38,105 nt of DNA, taken from a virus. A model generated the notes under the pieces. That model was not told where the DNA came from. It did not search any database and saw only the letters and a program-made list of their open reading frames with translations. The DNA lies in IMG/VR virus record IMGVR_UViG_3300035698_005606, positions 1 through 38,105 of that record; one strand, written 5' to 3'. This document shows positions 22,399-32,200 of the stretch, piece by piece (position 1 is the stretch's first letter; every line of letters starts with the position of its first letter). Position numbers and translations under genes: made by a program.

Positions 22399-23469
22399 CT
22401 ATACCCAATTATGTCCTTCTGTCCAATGTGCGTAAATTCCTTCGCTCCATACTAAAGCGTCAGTCGTACTTGGTGCAGTAAATTTGAAATCTATATCTGT
22501 ATCGTCTGGTGCTTGAATTTCTGTTGTTGTTTGTTCACCACTAAATGCTACATCTTCTCCTGTAACTGGAGTTTCAAATGCTGTAGTTGAACCTGCTATA
22601 GTTACTGATTCTGTGCTGGATTGTGATTCTGATATTGCTGTGCTTCCTGCAATTTTAAAGTCTGAATCGCTAACAATTAAAATCTCGTCTGCGAATCCTA
22701 CATCTATTGCAAAATCTTCAGCATAATCTATTTCTTCTACTTCGGCAAGGGCTATATCGAAAGTGTAAACTACTCCTGCAGCTTTAGTCGCATCTACTTG
22801 AGTTAACATATCTGCAATTACAACACCTTCTACATTAACTGCTGGTACTGAAACATAAAATTCTGCTGGATATACACCGTCAATAATTTCTGGTCTTACT
22901 CCAGTATATGTCTCAATTACATCTTGGATAGCAGTTTTAGTTCCACCACCACTAAATGTTGGAACTGTACTTTTTATTCTTAATCTGAATACTGGGTCTG
23001 TTTCTTCAGGGTCTCTTTCTAAATCAAATAATGCGCCAATTGCATCTAAATCGTTACCTTCAGCAGTATCTACCCAATGAGTTTTCTTAATCCAATCCAT
23101 ATCGTTCCAAGAAATGTCTAATTCGTTACCAAAAGCTGCTAAATAATTGTAAGTTTTTTTGTCTGAACGCCAGAATGTTAAAACGAAATCTGTCCCATTA
23201 TCTGGTAATGAGCCGTCATCATATAAAGTTGAATCTGCCCATTGAATATGATTGTCTCTGAAAAAATAATCTATATTTTCTTTAAAAGAATAAGGTAATC
23301 CATCTTTAGTTCCTAAACAAGAAATTATCCCTAAAACGTTATTGCAATCAACTTCGTATGTTTCTTGAGTAGTTAAATAAGAAAAAGTTTCCACTACTTT
23401 AGGCGATAATTGTTCATCAATGTCCCAATATTCAGGAACATTATAGATTATTCTGTTTGTAATTCCCAT
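22399..23469 (-). CDS. Baseplate gpI-like protein (356 aa)
   Basis: The region GNDLDAIGALFDLERDPEET, then FRLRIKSTVP and GTKTAIQDVIETYTGVRPEI at about 135-200, is the signature of tail protein I/gp48-like wedge proteins. Residues 56-103 carry an extra small beta module. A 100-residue Glu/Ser/Thr-rich tail follows. It lies after gpJ, the usual order. It connects the baseplate wedge to the fibres. Confidence 0.75.
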   Translation of the reverse strand: MGITNRIIYNVPEYWDIDEQLSPKVVETFSYLTTQETYEVDCNNVLGIISCLGTKDGLPYSFKENIDYFFRDNHIQWADSTLYDDGSLPDNGTDFVLTFWRSDKKTYNYLAAFGNELDISWNDMDWIKKTHWVDTAEGNDLDAIGALFDLERDPEETDPVFRLRIKSTVPTFSGGGTKTAIQDVIETYTGVRPEIIDGVYPAEFYVSVPAVNVEGVVIADMLTQVDATKAAGVVYTFDIALAEVEEIDYAEDFAIDVGFADEILIVSDSDFKIAGSTAISESQSSTESVTIAGSTTAFETPVTGEDVAFSGEQTTTEIQAPDDTDIDFKFTAPSTTDALVWSEGIYAHWTEGHNWV

Positions 23470-23488
23470 ATTAAAATTTTACTCATAA

Positions 23489-25690
23489 TTATGTTGCATT
23501 TGTTAAAGTTATTGTTCCAGTTGTCACAATCTCATCTGAAGGTACTGATACATTAGTTGGCGGAGTTGAAATCGTAACGTCATAAACACCACTTACACTT
23601 TGTGCTGCATAAACTAATTCTGAATGAATTACGTCTTCTCCAATATCTAAAGCGTTAATATATGCTCTTAATTCGTCTTCAATTAATGGCTTAATTTCAG
23701 TCCAAGAGCTACCCGCAGATATTATTACTTCGCCAGTAATATCTACTGCTACGAAACTTGGTTCTTGAATGTTTACTATAATTCCTGCAGCTTTAGTTGC
23801 GTCTACTTCAGTTTCAATTTCTGCTAAAAGTACCGCTGACATAGGAATTGTGTTACCTAAAACTAATGCGTTTACTACTCCTTTTTGATTATAAATGTAA
23901 TCTACATAATAAATAGTCCCATCATCTGGTTTAGTTCCTGCCGTTAACCATTCTAAAGTTTTGCCATCAGAATCTAGGCTATAATCAGTATCTTCTACGA
24001 AAGTATAAGCTCCACCTGATACTGTACCAGTTATGTCGGATAATGATTCTATACCATCTTCGTTTAACGATTGTAAAGATGTCCCAGTATTATAAGTATG
24101 GTCTTCGTTATATACGTTAACTAGAGGTGTATCATCTATACTAACGTCTCTTACTCCAGAAATATCTAAAATTGAGAATTTTAATGCCAGGACTGTAGCT
24201 TTACCTAAAGCCTGTAAAGCGTTTTTCGCTCTATACCTTAAATCTGCGTCGCTTTCTATATCTCCACCACCTACCGCACCAGTATAATTATTACAAGAAT
24301 CAATATCTGAAAGAGCAGATTTAATTACTGTGATTTTGTTAAGACCTACGTTACCGCTATCTCCACCAATAGACGCACTTATTGCAATATCTAATGATAA
24401 AGGCGTATAACTTACATAAAATTCAGTTCCATCTTCAGGTTTATCTCCAACTAACCAATTAACTACGTCGTAACCACTTGTTGATTCTGAACTTTGCATT
24501 AATTCGTAATCTGTATCTGCTACGAAAGTATATTCTTGTTCTGATACTCCTATTCTAACATAATCGCAACCTAAAATTGAAGCTGAAGGAGTTGCACCGG
24601 CAGTTTTACCGTAGGATTGTACTAATAACCATACTTTTTTATTTCCGTCTACATAATTTGCACATTCTGATTGTGAGTTTGCTATTGATAAATTTTCTAT
24701 TGTTTCTTCAGTTGCACCATCGATTGCTGTGGTTGTATCTCCCCAACTATCCCAATCTAAATCTGTTTTGTTCCACATAAAACATTCGAATCCGCCACTA
24801 GAATCTGCATTACCATATCCTTCAAATCTGGGAATAATTTTAACTATGTTTGCTATATCATCAATGTACGTTGTTACATCAAATTCAAATAAATAATATT
24901 CGTAGTTGTCTATATCTGTGCTTCCACTATGTTCTGCTCGTAAATCGTTACTAGTATTTATTTTAGTATAATCTGCAGTACTAAATTCTACTCCTGCAGC
25001 TTTAATCACTGAAGGGATTACTGGGACTGTTACTAAATCTAAACTTGATAAATAATATGCTGTATGTGGTACTGTCGGAGTTGCAACTTCTGCACCATCG
25101 TAATCTAAAAGGTCGTATTTTGTTCCCCAAACTGACTGAATAGAATACATGAATTTTTGAGCGCAAGGATATTCGTCTACTAATTCGTCAAAAGTTATTG
25201 CTTCATCAGTTATAGTTACTGACCAAGTTCCTAAAGCAGTTGTATCGAATTCTACTGAATCTGCTGATGCACTAAATTCGGTTGTTACTACTGTTCCTAT
25301 AGGAATTATAAAAGCACCGCTAGGTACTGTTGTTCGTATAAAAGTAATTGTTCCACTAGATTTTGCTGCAGCTTTTCTTTCAACTCCAAGTATTGCAACT
25401 ACATTATCTAAAGCTGAACCTTCTGCATAATCTATAAAACCAGAATTATATACGTTTACTAATTGATTGTAAATTGAGATGTTTGTGGTATCATCAGGGT
25501 CATAACCCATTTCTTCACAAATTGCTTCTGTTAAAGTTCTTAGAATTGAACCAGGATTAATATCTGTTAAAGTGTCTCTTCCTGTCGGAGTAGCTTCTTC
25601 TGCGAAAGCTCTTAATAATCTGCTCAGTACATCGTTAACTAAAGAAGTTGTCGATTTTACTACAAAGCTCGGTGTGTTGGTACTTGCCAT
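23489..25690 (-). CDS. Baseplate gpJ-like wedge protein (733 aa)
   Basis: The N-terminal region (SILRTLTEAICEEMGY...GSALDNVVAILGVERKAA) is typical of baseplate J/gp47, as are DADLRYRAKNALQALG near residue 480 and a C-terminal ELVYAAQSVSGVYDVTIST. About 250 extra residues in the middle, including two copies of the DY...DGT...Y module (385-430 and 558-600), make it longer than a usual gpJ. GGAGG lies 9 bases before the ATG. It builds the baseplate wedges with gp25 and gpI. Confidence 0.85.
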   Translation of the reverse strand: MASTNTPSFVVKSTTSLVNDVLSRLLRAFAEEATPTGRDTLTDINPGSILRTLTEAICEEMGYDPDDTTNISIYNQLVNVYNSGFIDYAEGSALDNVVAILGVERKAAAKSSGTITFIRTTVPSGAFIIPIGTVVTTEFSASADSVEFDTTALGTWSVTITDEAITFDELVDEYPCAQKFMYSIQSVWGTKYDLLDYDGAEVATPTVPHTAYYLSSLDLVTVPVIPSVIKAAGVEFSTADYTKINTSNDLRAEHSGSTDIDNYEYYLFEFDVTTYIDDIANIVKIIPRFEGYGNADSSGGFECFMWNKTDLDWDSWGDTTTAIDGATEETIENLSIANSQSECANYVDGNKKVWLLVQSYGKTAGATPSASILGCDYVRIGVSEQEYTFVADTDYELMQSSESTSGYDVVNWLVGDKPEDGTEFYVSYTPLSLDIAISASIGGDSGNVGLNKITVIKSALSDIDSCNNYTGAVGGGDIESDADLRYRAKNALQALGKATVLALKFSILDISGVRDVSIDDTPLVNVYNEDHTYNTGTSLQSLNEDGIESLSDITGTVSGGAYTFVEDTDYSLDSDGKTLEWLTAGTKPDDGTIYYVDYIYNQKGVVNALVLGNTIPMSAVLLAEIETEVDATKAAGIIVNIQEPSFVAVDITGEVIISAGSSWTEIKPLIEDELRAYINALDIGEDVIHSELVYAAQSVSGVYDVTISTPPTNVSVPSDEIVTTGTITLTNAT

Positions 25691-25735
25691 CTTAAATTCC
25701 TCCTATCCAAAACTATATTAATAATATATTTGTTA

Positions 25736-25747
25736 GTTTTTAAACTT
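25736..25747 (-). promoter_or_regulatory. Late promoter motif, copy 2
   Basis: Minus-strand AAGTTTAAAAAC followed by TAACAAATATAT. It lies 46 bases ahead of the gpJ start and just after the gp25 stop. Confidence 0.7.
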
Positions 25748-25754
25748 TGTTCAT

Positions 25755-26225
25755 TTAATCTATAGATACTTGTTTTACTCCACCATATAACAAATAATAA
25801 TCATAAGTTAGATTTAATTCTATTGGTGCTCCAGTGGGCGTTCCAGGAGTAGTATAAACTATTGATGTAACGTAAACGTAAATTCTTACTGTATTTACTT
25901 CATCTGAAACCATAGTTATAGTTACTTCATTTATGGTATCTATTCTTGGTTCTTGGCTTAAAGTTTCTATAACAAATAATCTTATTTTTTCACGATTATC
26001 TTCATTGTTTATTTCTCCAATCATAGTGCTCAATAAACTGCCATATAACGGATGTAATGCTAATTCGCCTTGTCTAGTATTCAATCTACTAAATATGGCT
26101 TGTGCTAAACAATATCTATACTTAGACAATTCCATATCTCCACCCGGAGTTGCCACTAAATCTGATTTTTGAATATTAAACATCAAATCTCGACCCAATA
26201 TTAATTCGTTATTAGTTGCGCTCAT
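25755..26225 (-). CDS. Baseplate gp25-like protein (156 aa)
   Basis: The start MSATNNELIL is chosen because AGGTGAT lies 4-5 bases before it. A GTG nine bases earlier would destroy the ribosome site. Residues GDMELSKYRYCLAQAIFSRL, then GELALHPLYGSLLSTMIG and a C-terminal strand pair fit the gp25/GPW wedge family. The usual neighbours gpV and gpJ flank it. Confidence 0.8.
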   Translation of the reverse strand: MSATNNELILGRDLMFNIQKSDLVATPGGDMELSKYRYCLAQAIFSRLNTRQGELALHPLYGSLLSTMIGEINNEDNREKIRLFVIETLSQEPRIDTINEVTITMVSDEVNTVRIYVYVTSIVYTTPGTPTGAPIELNLTYDYYLLYGGVKQVSID

Positions 26226-26237
26226 AAGTATCACCTG

Positions 26238-26258
26238 TATTTATTAGTTTATTAAGTT
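26238..26258 (-). promoter_or_regulatory. Late promoter motif, degenerate copy 3
   Basis: The minus-strand sequence AACTTAATAAACTAATAAAT matches the late consensus at 18 of 21 positions through the AT-rich tail but breaks the TTTAAAAA core. It lies about 15 bases ahead of the gp25 gene. It may be a weak promoter. Confidence 0.45.
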
Positions 26259-26271
26259 ATTCATATAATAA

Positions 26272-26607
26272 TTATCCTTCTATCGTAACGAAACTTTGTA
26301 CTGAATTTACTACTGCAGTAAAATCTGATACGCTATTATCTGCTGGTTGAACCATAGGATTGCCTTCAATTGTTACGAAAGATTGTGCCAAACCTATTAT
26401 CGGCTGAACGTGGGAATGATATAATTTTAAAATTGCTGGTCCTGCATACCAATGACTTGGAGTAGCCATTATACAATTTTGAGTTAATATTGATACGTCT
26501 TCTATTTTACAAAATGATTGAAGTTGGGTTATTACTCCTGCTACTGGTCCCTGCTTAGTTGAACCTGAATGTACGCTCACTGCTCCTAAAGTAGATACTG
26601 CAGCCAT
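26272..26607 (-). CDS. Putative PAAR-like spike tip (111 aa)
   Basis: A short protein with three related repeats: QSFCKIEDV near residue 31, QSFVTIEGNP near 76 and QSFVTIEG at the end. It has several Cys and His residues (HSHVQ) that might bind metal at a tip. It directly follows the gpV spike gene (TAATG overlap), where the PAAR-like tip protein usually sits. The fold is inferred from position and the repeats. Confidence 0.5.
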   Translation of the reverse strand: MAAVSTLGAVSVHSGSTKQGPVAGVITQLQSFCKIEDVSILTQNCIMATPSHWYAGPAILKLYHSHVQPIIGLAQSFVTIEGNPMVQPADNSVSDFTAVVNSVQSFVTIEG

Positions 26608-27272
26608 TACAGGCTACCTGGAGTTTGTGTATGATTTATGCTTACTCCTCTAAAAGTCATAGCTCCGTCAGCACTTACTTCCACACCATAACCTGTAGCG
26701 TTTAACATTTTGAAACTTCCATCTACTGCAATTTTTAATCCTGCTGTTGGGGCTCCTAATGCATCTGCTTGATTAAATACTATGATGCTTTTATCGGCTT
26801 CTAATCGTATACCGGCAGTGTTAATAAATTGGGATGGGATGCCTGGAATTTTAGTATTCTGGGTTAATTCTAGTGACCCGTCAAGTTTCGTAAGTATTTG
26901 AGTATTTGAAACGTTTCTTGACAACATATCTCCTTCTTCTAAAGACGGAACTCTTTTCTGATTTAATAATGCTTTATGAGTTTTGTTAATATAACCTATT
27001 ATTACTGGATTATCTGGATGAGGAAATAATACTATAACTAAATCTCCAACTTTAGGAACGTAATAAACTCCATATTCGTCTCCAACCATACTACACATAA
27101 TTGGAACTCTTTTATATACTCTATTCAAATATTTACAATTAATATCTGCTTGCAAAGCGGTGTTCCCATTTATTGTTAAAACGTTTACTCCAGAAATTAC
27201 TGCTGAATCTACAATTTTAACATTAGAACTTTTACCTGATGCTTTGTTTATTTCATTAAATAAGTCACTCAA
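26607..27272 (-). CDS. Baseplate spike gpV-like protein (221 aa)
   Basis: The segment ADINCKYLNRVYKRVPIMCS then YYVPKVGDLVIVLFPHPDNP and VIIGYINKTHK (about 38-110) is the OB-fold of phage gpV/gp5 spikes. The remainder has the short repeats of a triple-stranded beta-helix (ITHTQTPGSL at the end). It forms the membrane-piercing spike of the tail. The start overlaps the gpD stop by 4 bases. Confidence 0.8.
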   Translation of the reverse strand: MSDLFNEINKASGKSSNVKIVDSAVISGVNVLTINGNTALQADINCKYLNRVYKRVPIMCSMVGDEYGVYYVPKVGDLVIVLFPHPDNPVIIGYINKTHKALLNQKRVPSLEEGDMLSRNVSNTQILTKLDGSLELTQNTKIPGIPSQFINTAGIRLEADKSIIVFNQADALGAPTAGLKIAVDGSFKMLNATGYGVEVSADGAMTFRGVSINHTQTPGSL

Positions 27273-28321
27273 CTTTCTTCTACCTCTCCCTTGTGAACTA
27301 ACATATCACACCTATAACCGTCAAGTTTAGATACTATATGTGTGCATTCTTGAATTTCAAATATTCCTCGTAATCCTATTGAGCCGTCATCTTGAATATT
27401 AACTAAGCCTCTTTTCTTATATGATGGACTTCCAGTAGCTGATACTTGACCAGTTATTTTTTTCTTTTTTTCTGCTTCTAATAAACTTTCTGCATATTCT
27501 TGTACTGATGCTGCGTCTCCTAAACCTGCATTATATACTATGATTTCTCTTCTAGCCTGTCCATCATTTAAACTTTCTGAATCTTCAGCAGTATATGTTA
27601 AAGTTGTTTCTTCATTTACTAATCCTGCTTTAACTGTAACTACATTATGAGAAGCTTCTGCATCGTCAACTTCTCCTGCAATTAAATTCTCTGCATACTT
27701 AATTTGAATTGCTTGACCATCTTTTACATCTTTAGGGTACCAAGTCATAATTTTATTCGATAATACTACTATGTCGTAACCGTGTTGGTCAGCTAAAGAT
27801 TTTAATACTTCCATTTTAGTCATTTCTTCATCAAAAATTAAAACCGGATTATCTGATGGGCTTCCTAAAATTGTCGTAGGTGCATTAATTATGTTCAAAG
27901 TCAAACCACTACTAGAAATTATTGAACTTGCTATGCTGTATAATATTTGTTTTGTGAAACTATTATCTTCGCCTATCTTTTCGGATAATAAATTAAATTC
28001 TAAACCTGCGCATTCTATAGTTAAACTTGCACCTTCGCCTGATGATAGACTTGGTTTTCTTGAAACTACGTTACCTGAAAATACTATTGCCCTACCAGTT
28101 TCCTTATAGCCTAATTCTATTTCAACTAAATCTCCTTTTGCAATTTTATCGAAATTTCTTTTACCGGAATCATCTTTCATATTATCCATAACTAAAGAAG
28201 CAGAATCTGCACTTTCCATTCTTTGAACTATTTGAATTGTAGATACTCCACTATTCGTATCTGCAGTAAATTTTCCTATAGTCAGTAAATAATCTGGACT
28301 AATGCCTATATTATTAACCAT
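27269..28321 (-). CDS. Baseplate hub gpD-like protein (350 aa)
   Basis: It has the arrangement of the late-control protein D/gp44 hub: a first barrel (residues 10-105 with RAIVFSGNVVSRKPSLSSGE), then ILYSIASSIISSSGL, DQHGYDIVVLSNKIMTWYP, and a C-terminal barrel (GQVSATGSPSYKKRGLVNI). It forms the tail hub to which gpV attaches, and precedes gpV directly. Confidence 0.8.
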   Translation of the reverse strand: MVNNIGISPDYLLTIGKFTADTNSGVSTIQIVQRMESADSASLVMDNMKDDSGKRNFDKIAKGDLVEIELGYKETGRAIVFSGNVVSRKPSLSSGEGASLTIECAGLEFNLLSEKIGEDNSFTKQILYSIASSIISSSGLTLNIINAPTTILGSPSDNPVLIFDEEMTKMEVLKSLADQHGYDIVVLSNKIMTWYPKDVKDGQAIQIKYAENLIAGEVDDAEASHNVVTVKAGLVNEETTLTYTAEDSESLNDGQARREIIVYNAGLGDAASVQEYAESLLEAEKKKKITGQVSATGSPSYKKRGLVNIQDDGSIGLRGIFEIQECTHIVSKLDGYRCDMLVHKGEVEES

Positions 28322-28583
28322 TTTTATGCTCTCTCCTCATATGCACATACCATTGACCTACTGTTTTGAAATCTTTGTTACATACATCGCAATGATTTAG
28401 AGATACTCCTATTCTTTTCCATTCAGTTAATATTCCTTGAAATAACATCCTTTGATAAAAATGCGATTCGTTAGGTAACTCTTTAATATCGTAAGATGTT
28501 TCCGATGTTCGTTTTAATATTAATCCATATTTATCTTTATATGAAGAAATGTCTCCTCCCATTATAACTAATCTTTTAGTCAA
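28314..28583 (-). CDS. C2H2 zinc-finger protein within the tail operon (89 aa)
   Basis: I choose TTG in a TTGA overlap with the gene upstream, 9 bases after GGAGG, giving MTKRLVIMGG. A later ATG, seven codons on, is the alternative. Residues 60-85 hold CDVCNKDFKTVGQWYVHMRR with a final EH, a complete C2H2 finger. The N-terminal half is a small strand-rich domain. It sits between hub genes, where a baseplate-size chaperone or hub adaptor is expected. Zinc fingers are rare there. Confidence 0.7.
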   Translation of the reverse strand: MTKRLVIMGGDISSYKDKYGLILKRTSETSYDIKELPNESHFYQRMLFQGILTEWKRIGVSLNHCDVCNKDFKTVGQWYVHMRREHKNG

Positions 28584-29218
28584 GAAAACCAACCTCCAAA
28601 TGTATTAGCTACACTTCTAACTCCTCTTATAATTCCACCAAAAAAACCAATATCTTCAGCAGGTTCATCTGCAACTATATCAGTACCATCTTCTACCATA
28701 ATACTTTGTGTTGCTTCTTTACCAAACGATAACCAAGATGCTTGATAAGTAGATTGGTTTTCTATCAGTGAGTAAGCTTCTAATGCTTGTTCAGCAGGTT
28801 CTTTATTTACATTATATACTTGATTAACTTTTAATGTAGTTTTAGTATATTGTTTTAATGATAACGTGTAATTGTAAGTAAAAGGTTTACCACCAACTTC
28901 CTCGTAAGTGAAATTTTCTACTAAATATTCTCTTGTTTCAAGAATGTTTAAAATTCCTGCAGTCATTGATTTTGTTCCGCCACTCATCATTTTTTTACGT
29001 AACTTTTTTAGAACATCTTGTTTATCTTGTCTAGAATTAGTAAATATTTTACCATTTAATTCTATTTGAGCAGGACTACTTCCCATATCTTGTAAAACGT
29101 TACCTTCTCTTCCAGGAATAGTCTGCTCAGCTATAACTCTCGTTTCATTAACTTTGATGCTAGATGGATTTACTCCTAAGAATATTCCATCTATAAATAC
29201 TTTAGCTCGATTAACCAT
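28580..29218 (-). CDS. Tail hub-associated protein (212 aa)
   Basis: The first 130 residues read as a beta-rich domain common in tail proteins after the tape measure: FIDGIFLGVNPSSIKVNETR, IPGREGNVLQDMGSSPAQIE, then LNILETREYLVENFTYEE. The last 70 residues are less ordered and end in the aromatic GGWFS. It may be the DNA-circularisation-N / XkdP-like component linking tape measure and hub. Its start overlaps the tape-measure stop by 8 bases. Confidence 0.6.
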   Translation of the reverse strand: MVNRAKVFIDGIFLGVNPSSIKVNETRVIAEQTIPGREGNVLQDMGSSPAQIELNGKIFTNSRQDKQDVLKKLRKKMMSGGTKSMTAGILNILETREYLVENFTYEEVGGKPFTYNYTLSLKQYTKTTLKVNQVYNVNKEPAEQALEAYSLIENQSTYQASWLSFGKEATQSIMVEDGTDIVADEPAEDIGFFGGIIRGVRSVANTFGGWFS

Positions 29219-32200
29219 AATTTAGTCTCCTTTCCTTTTTTAATAATGACGCTAATTTTTGAGCAATTGCACTTATATCCATATTATTTGCTATTTTTAC
29301 TCCACTTAAATCTATCTTGATGTCTCCTTCTTTTATTGAAGTTACGCTACCGCCAGTTTGAACTGGTTGGTCTATAGCACTAGCAACCGGCATTTCTGTT
29401 GCAGTTGGTTGCGCTATTTGAGTTGCTGAATCAATAATTGGTTTTAATATTGGGCTATCAATTATCGGTTTAATCATATCTAACATCGGACTTAATACTG
29501 GAGTTAAATTTTCTGTCATAGGTTGTGCTATCGGTTTTAACGTGTCTACTATCGGAGCAACTACTGGTGCAATTTTTGTAACGAATTTATCCCATAGTCC
29601 GCCCAACATATTTTTTACTTTACCTAAAATTCCTTTTAATGAATCGTATAAAGCACTAGCTGAACTAACAAGTCCTGATATAAATGATGTTATTAAATCT
29701 TTTCCTGCAGTGGTAAATTTTGTACTTAAAGATGAAAACCAAGATGTAATTCCTGACCATATTGTTGAAAATCCTGATTTTATATTTTCCCAAGTAAATA
29801 TTTTACTTAATACTTTTACAAGTCCAAAGATTGCTTTAAATATTAATTTGTTCCATCCTATTATTATTTTTGGTACTAATTTAAATATACTCATAATCAT
29901 TTTAGGAATACCCCACAAAGTATATTTTAATACGCCCAATATTACTTTTCCAAGTCCTATTAACGTAGATTTTGTTCCTTCAAATAAATTAATGAATCCA
30001 TCTTTAATCATACCTTTATTTCCTGAGAATAATCCTACAATCATTTGGAATACTCCCTTAAATTGTTGGTAAATTCCTCCGAAATATTGTTTAATACCAG
30101 CCCAAACTTGCTTTATTGCCGATAACATAGTCATTGCGGCATTTACTATTCCTGCCAGTGGTCCTTCTCCAGATAATCCTTTAGTCCATAACTCTTTTAA
30201 TTTTTTGAAAACGTAAACCACAGCCATAACTGTTCCAATTAATGGTAAAAATGCTAAAGCTAAAACTTTACCTATATTTTCTGCGTAAGGTTTTAATTTT
30301 TTGAACCAACCTACTAAAGTTACTATGCCTTTTATTATTTCCATAATGGGATTGATTATGAATAATAACATAGTCCCTAATACTTTAAATGCTCCACCAA
30401 TTCCAGGAAGTTCTTCAAGTTTTTTCCAGGCTTTAACTAACCATACAATACCTCTAACCAATCCGCCTATTACAGTTCCAATAAACCAACCTAACGCTTT
30501 CGCTACTGGTTGTATAACTTTCCATATTACATCGAATACTTTCATAATTACGTCGCTAAATGAAGTTGCTTCTCCGCCTGCTGAATCGAATACTGAAAAA
30601 GAATCTGCAATAATATTCCATAATTCTTTAATTGCCGACATTGCAGGTTTGAAAGCGGTAACAAATGATTTCCAAACTTGAACCCAGAATTTAGCCATCA
30701 TTAAAAAATTAGATATAAAGCGAGTATACATTGCAGCATAAACTTTAGCTATAAATGTTGCTGCTCCAGCCATACCTTTTGCAACTCTACTTACTATTGA
30801 AGAAAAATTGTTAAGAGAACTTTCTGAATCTTTAAATCCGCCTGAAATACTATTAACGAAACCTTTTACTGCTTTAATTACTGGTTGCATACCTGATACA
30901 AAAGTCGTAATGAATGCTTTAACTACAGTTTTTATTCCGCCAAACACTATTTTCATTCTTTTCCATAGACCACTTACAATATCTTGTATACCGAAAATAT
31001 TCTTTTGCCAAGCTTTATACAAAACGTAACCTATTGCAGCTAACAAAGCCATAACTGCTATTACTTTAATGAATAATAAAGCTACTACGCCTAACATTGA
31101 ACCTAAAAAGCCCATAGTTAATTGGATTCCTATAATTGCAGCCGTAACTGCTCCTGCCACTGCTATCAACCCTAATAGTGCAACAGTTATTTTTAAAATG
31201 TTTTTACCTATTTTTGTTTGCGTAAATTTATTAAATTGTTCTAATAAAGCTGTTAATTTTTTTGTTACTAAAACGACTACTGGTGCAAGTGCTGCTCCGA
31301 ATTGTTCTACTGCAGTTGCTACTACACCTTTTAAAATTCTGTTCATATATTCTAAAGATTTATTCATTTCTGTGATTATGCTTGATGCAGTATTTGCTGA
31401 TTTAAATGCTGTTGTTAATGCGTTAGTTTCTTGTGCTCCTGCGTTCATAAATTTTGCGAATGCTGTTGCTGCTTCGATTCCTAAATCCATCTCCGAAACT
31501 AAATCGTCTATTGCATTAGCATCTCCACCTATAGATTTTTGTAAAGCATTAAAACTTTCTCCAGACATTTCCCAAGCTTTAGTCTGAGTTAGTGCATGTT
31601 TAAAAGATGCCGCTTCATTTGATAGAGTTTTTTCTTTTAAACTATCTAAATTTGCGCCCATTTGCATCATCTGGTTTGCTGCTCGTGAACCGAACATTTC
31701 TGCAAATAAACTTAATTTTGCTAATCTTCCTAAATCTGCAGTTTTTTCTTCCATTAACTCTAAAGTTTTAACTAAATCTAATGAGCCTTTTCTTATTCCT
31801 TCACCGAATGTAATCTGGTCAACAGTCAGGCCTAATTTTTCGAAAGCAGCTTTTGCTCCTGTTGCAGAATCTTCAGATATGCCTAATCCTTTTGCTAATC
31901 TGATGAAACCCATTCTCATACCTGCTCCTGCAACTGAACCTTTTATACCTGTATCTGCCAGAACTCCTATTGCAGCTGATACTTCAGGAATACTTACTCC
32001 CAATGTGTTTGCTGAAGCAGAAACGTAAGTTAATGCTTCGCCTAATTGAGTCATATTTAAGGCTGAACTTGTAACTGTGTTAGTCATAACGTCTACTATA
32101 CTTCTCATTTCTTTAGCTTCTCTACCGAAAGCTCTCATAGTATTTACTACAAATCCTGTAGCTTCTGCTAAATCTATATCTGATGCGGCAGCTAAATCTA

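Noticed and set aside
20248-25690. Diversity-generating retroelement targeting the tail fibre
   Set aside because: No reverse transcriptase and no template repeat were seen in the window, and no C-type lectin variable region was recognised.
29542-31587. Several plus-strand ORFs of 70-176 codons
   Set aside because: All lie antisense to the tape-measure gene, which is clearly coding. Composition (Ile/Pro/Asn/Thr) is that of a mirror frame.
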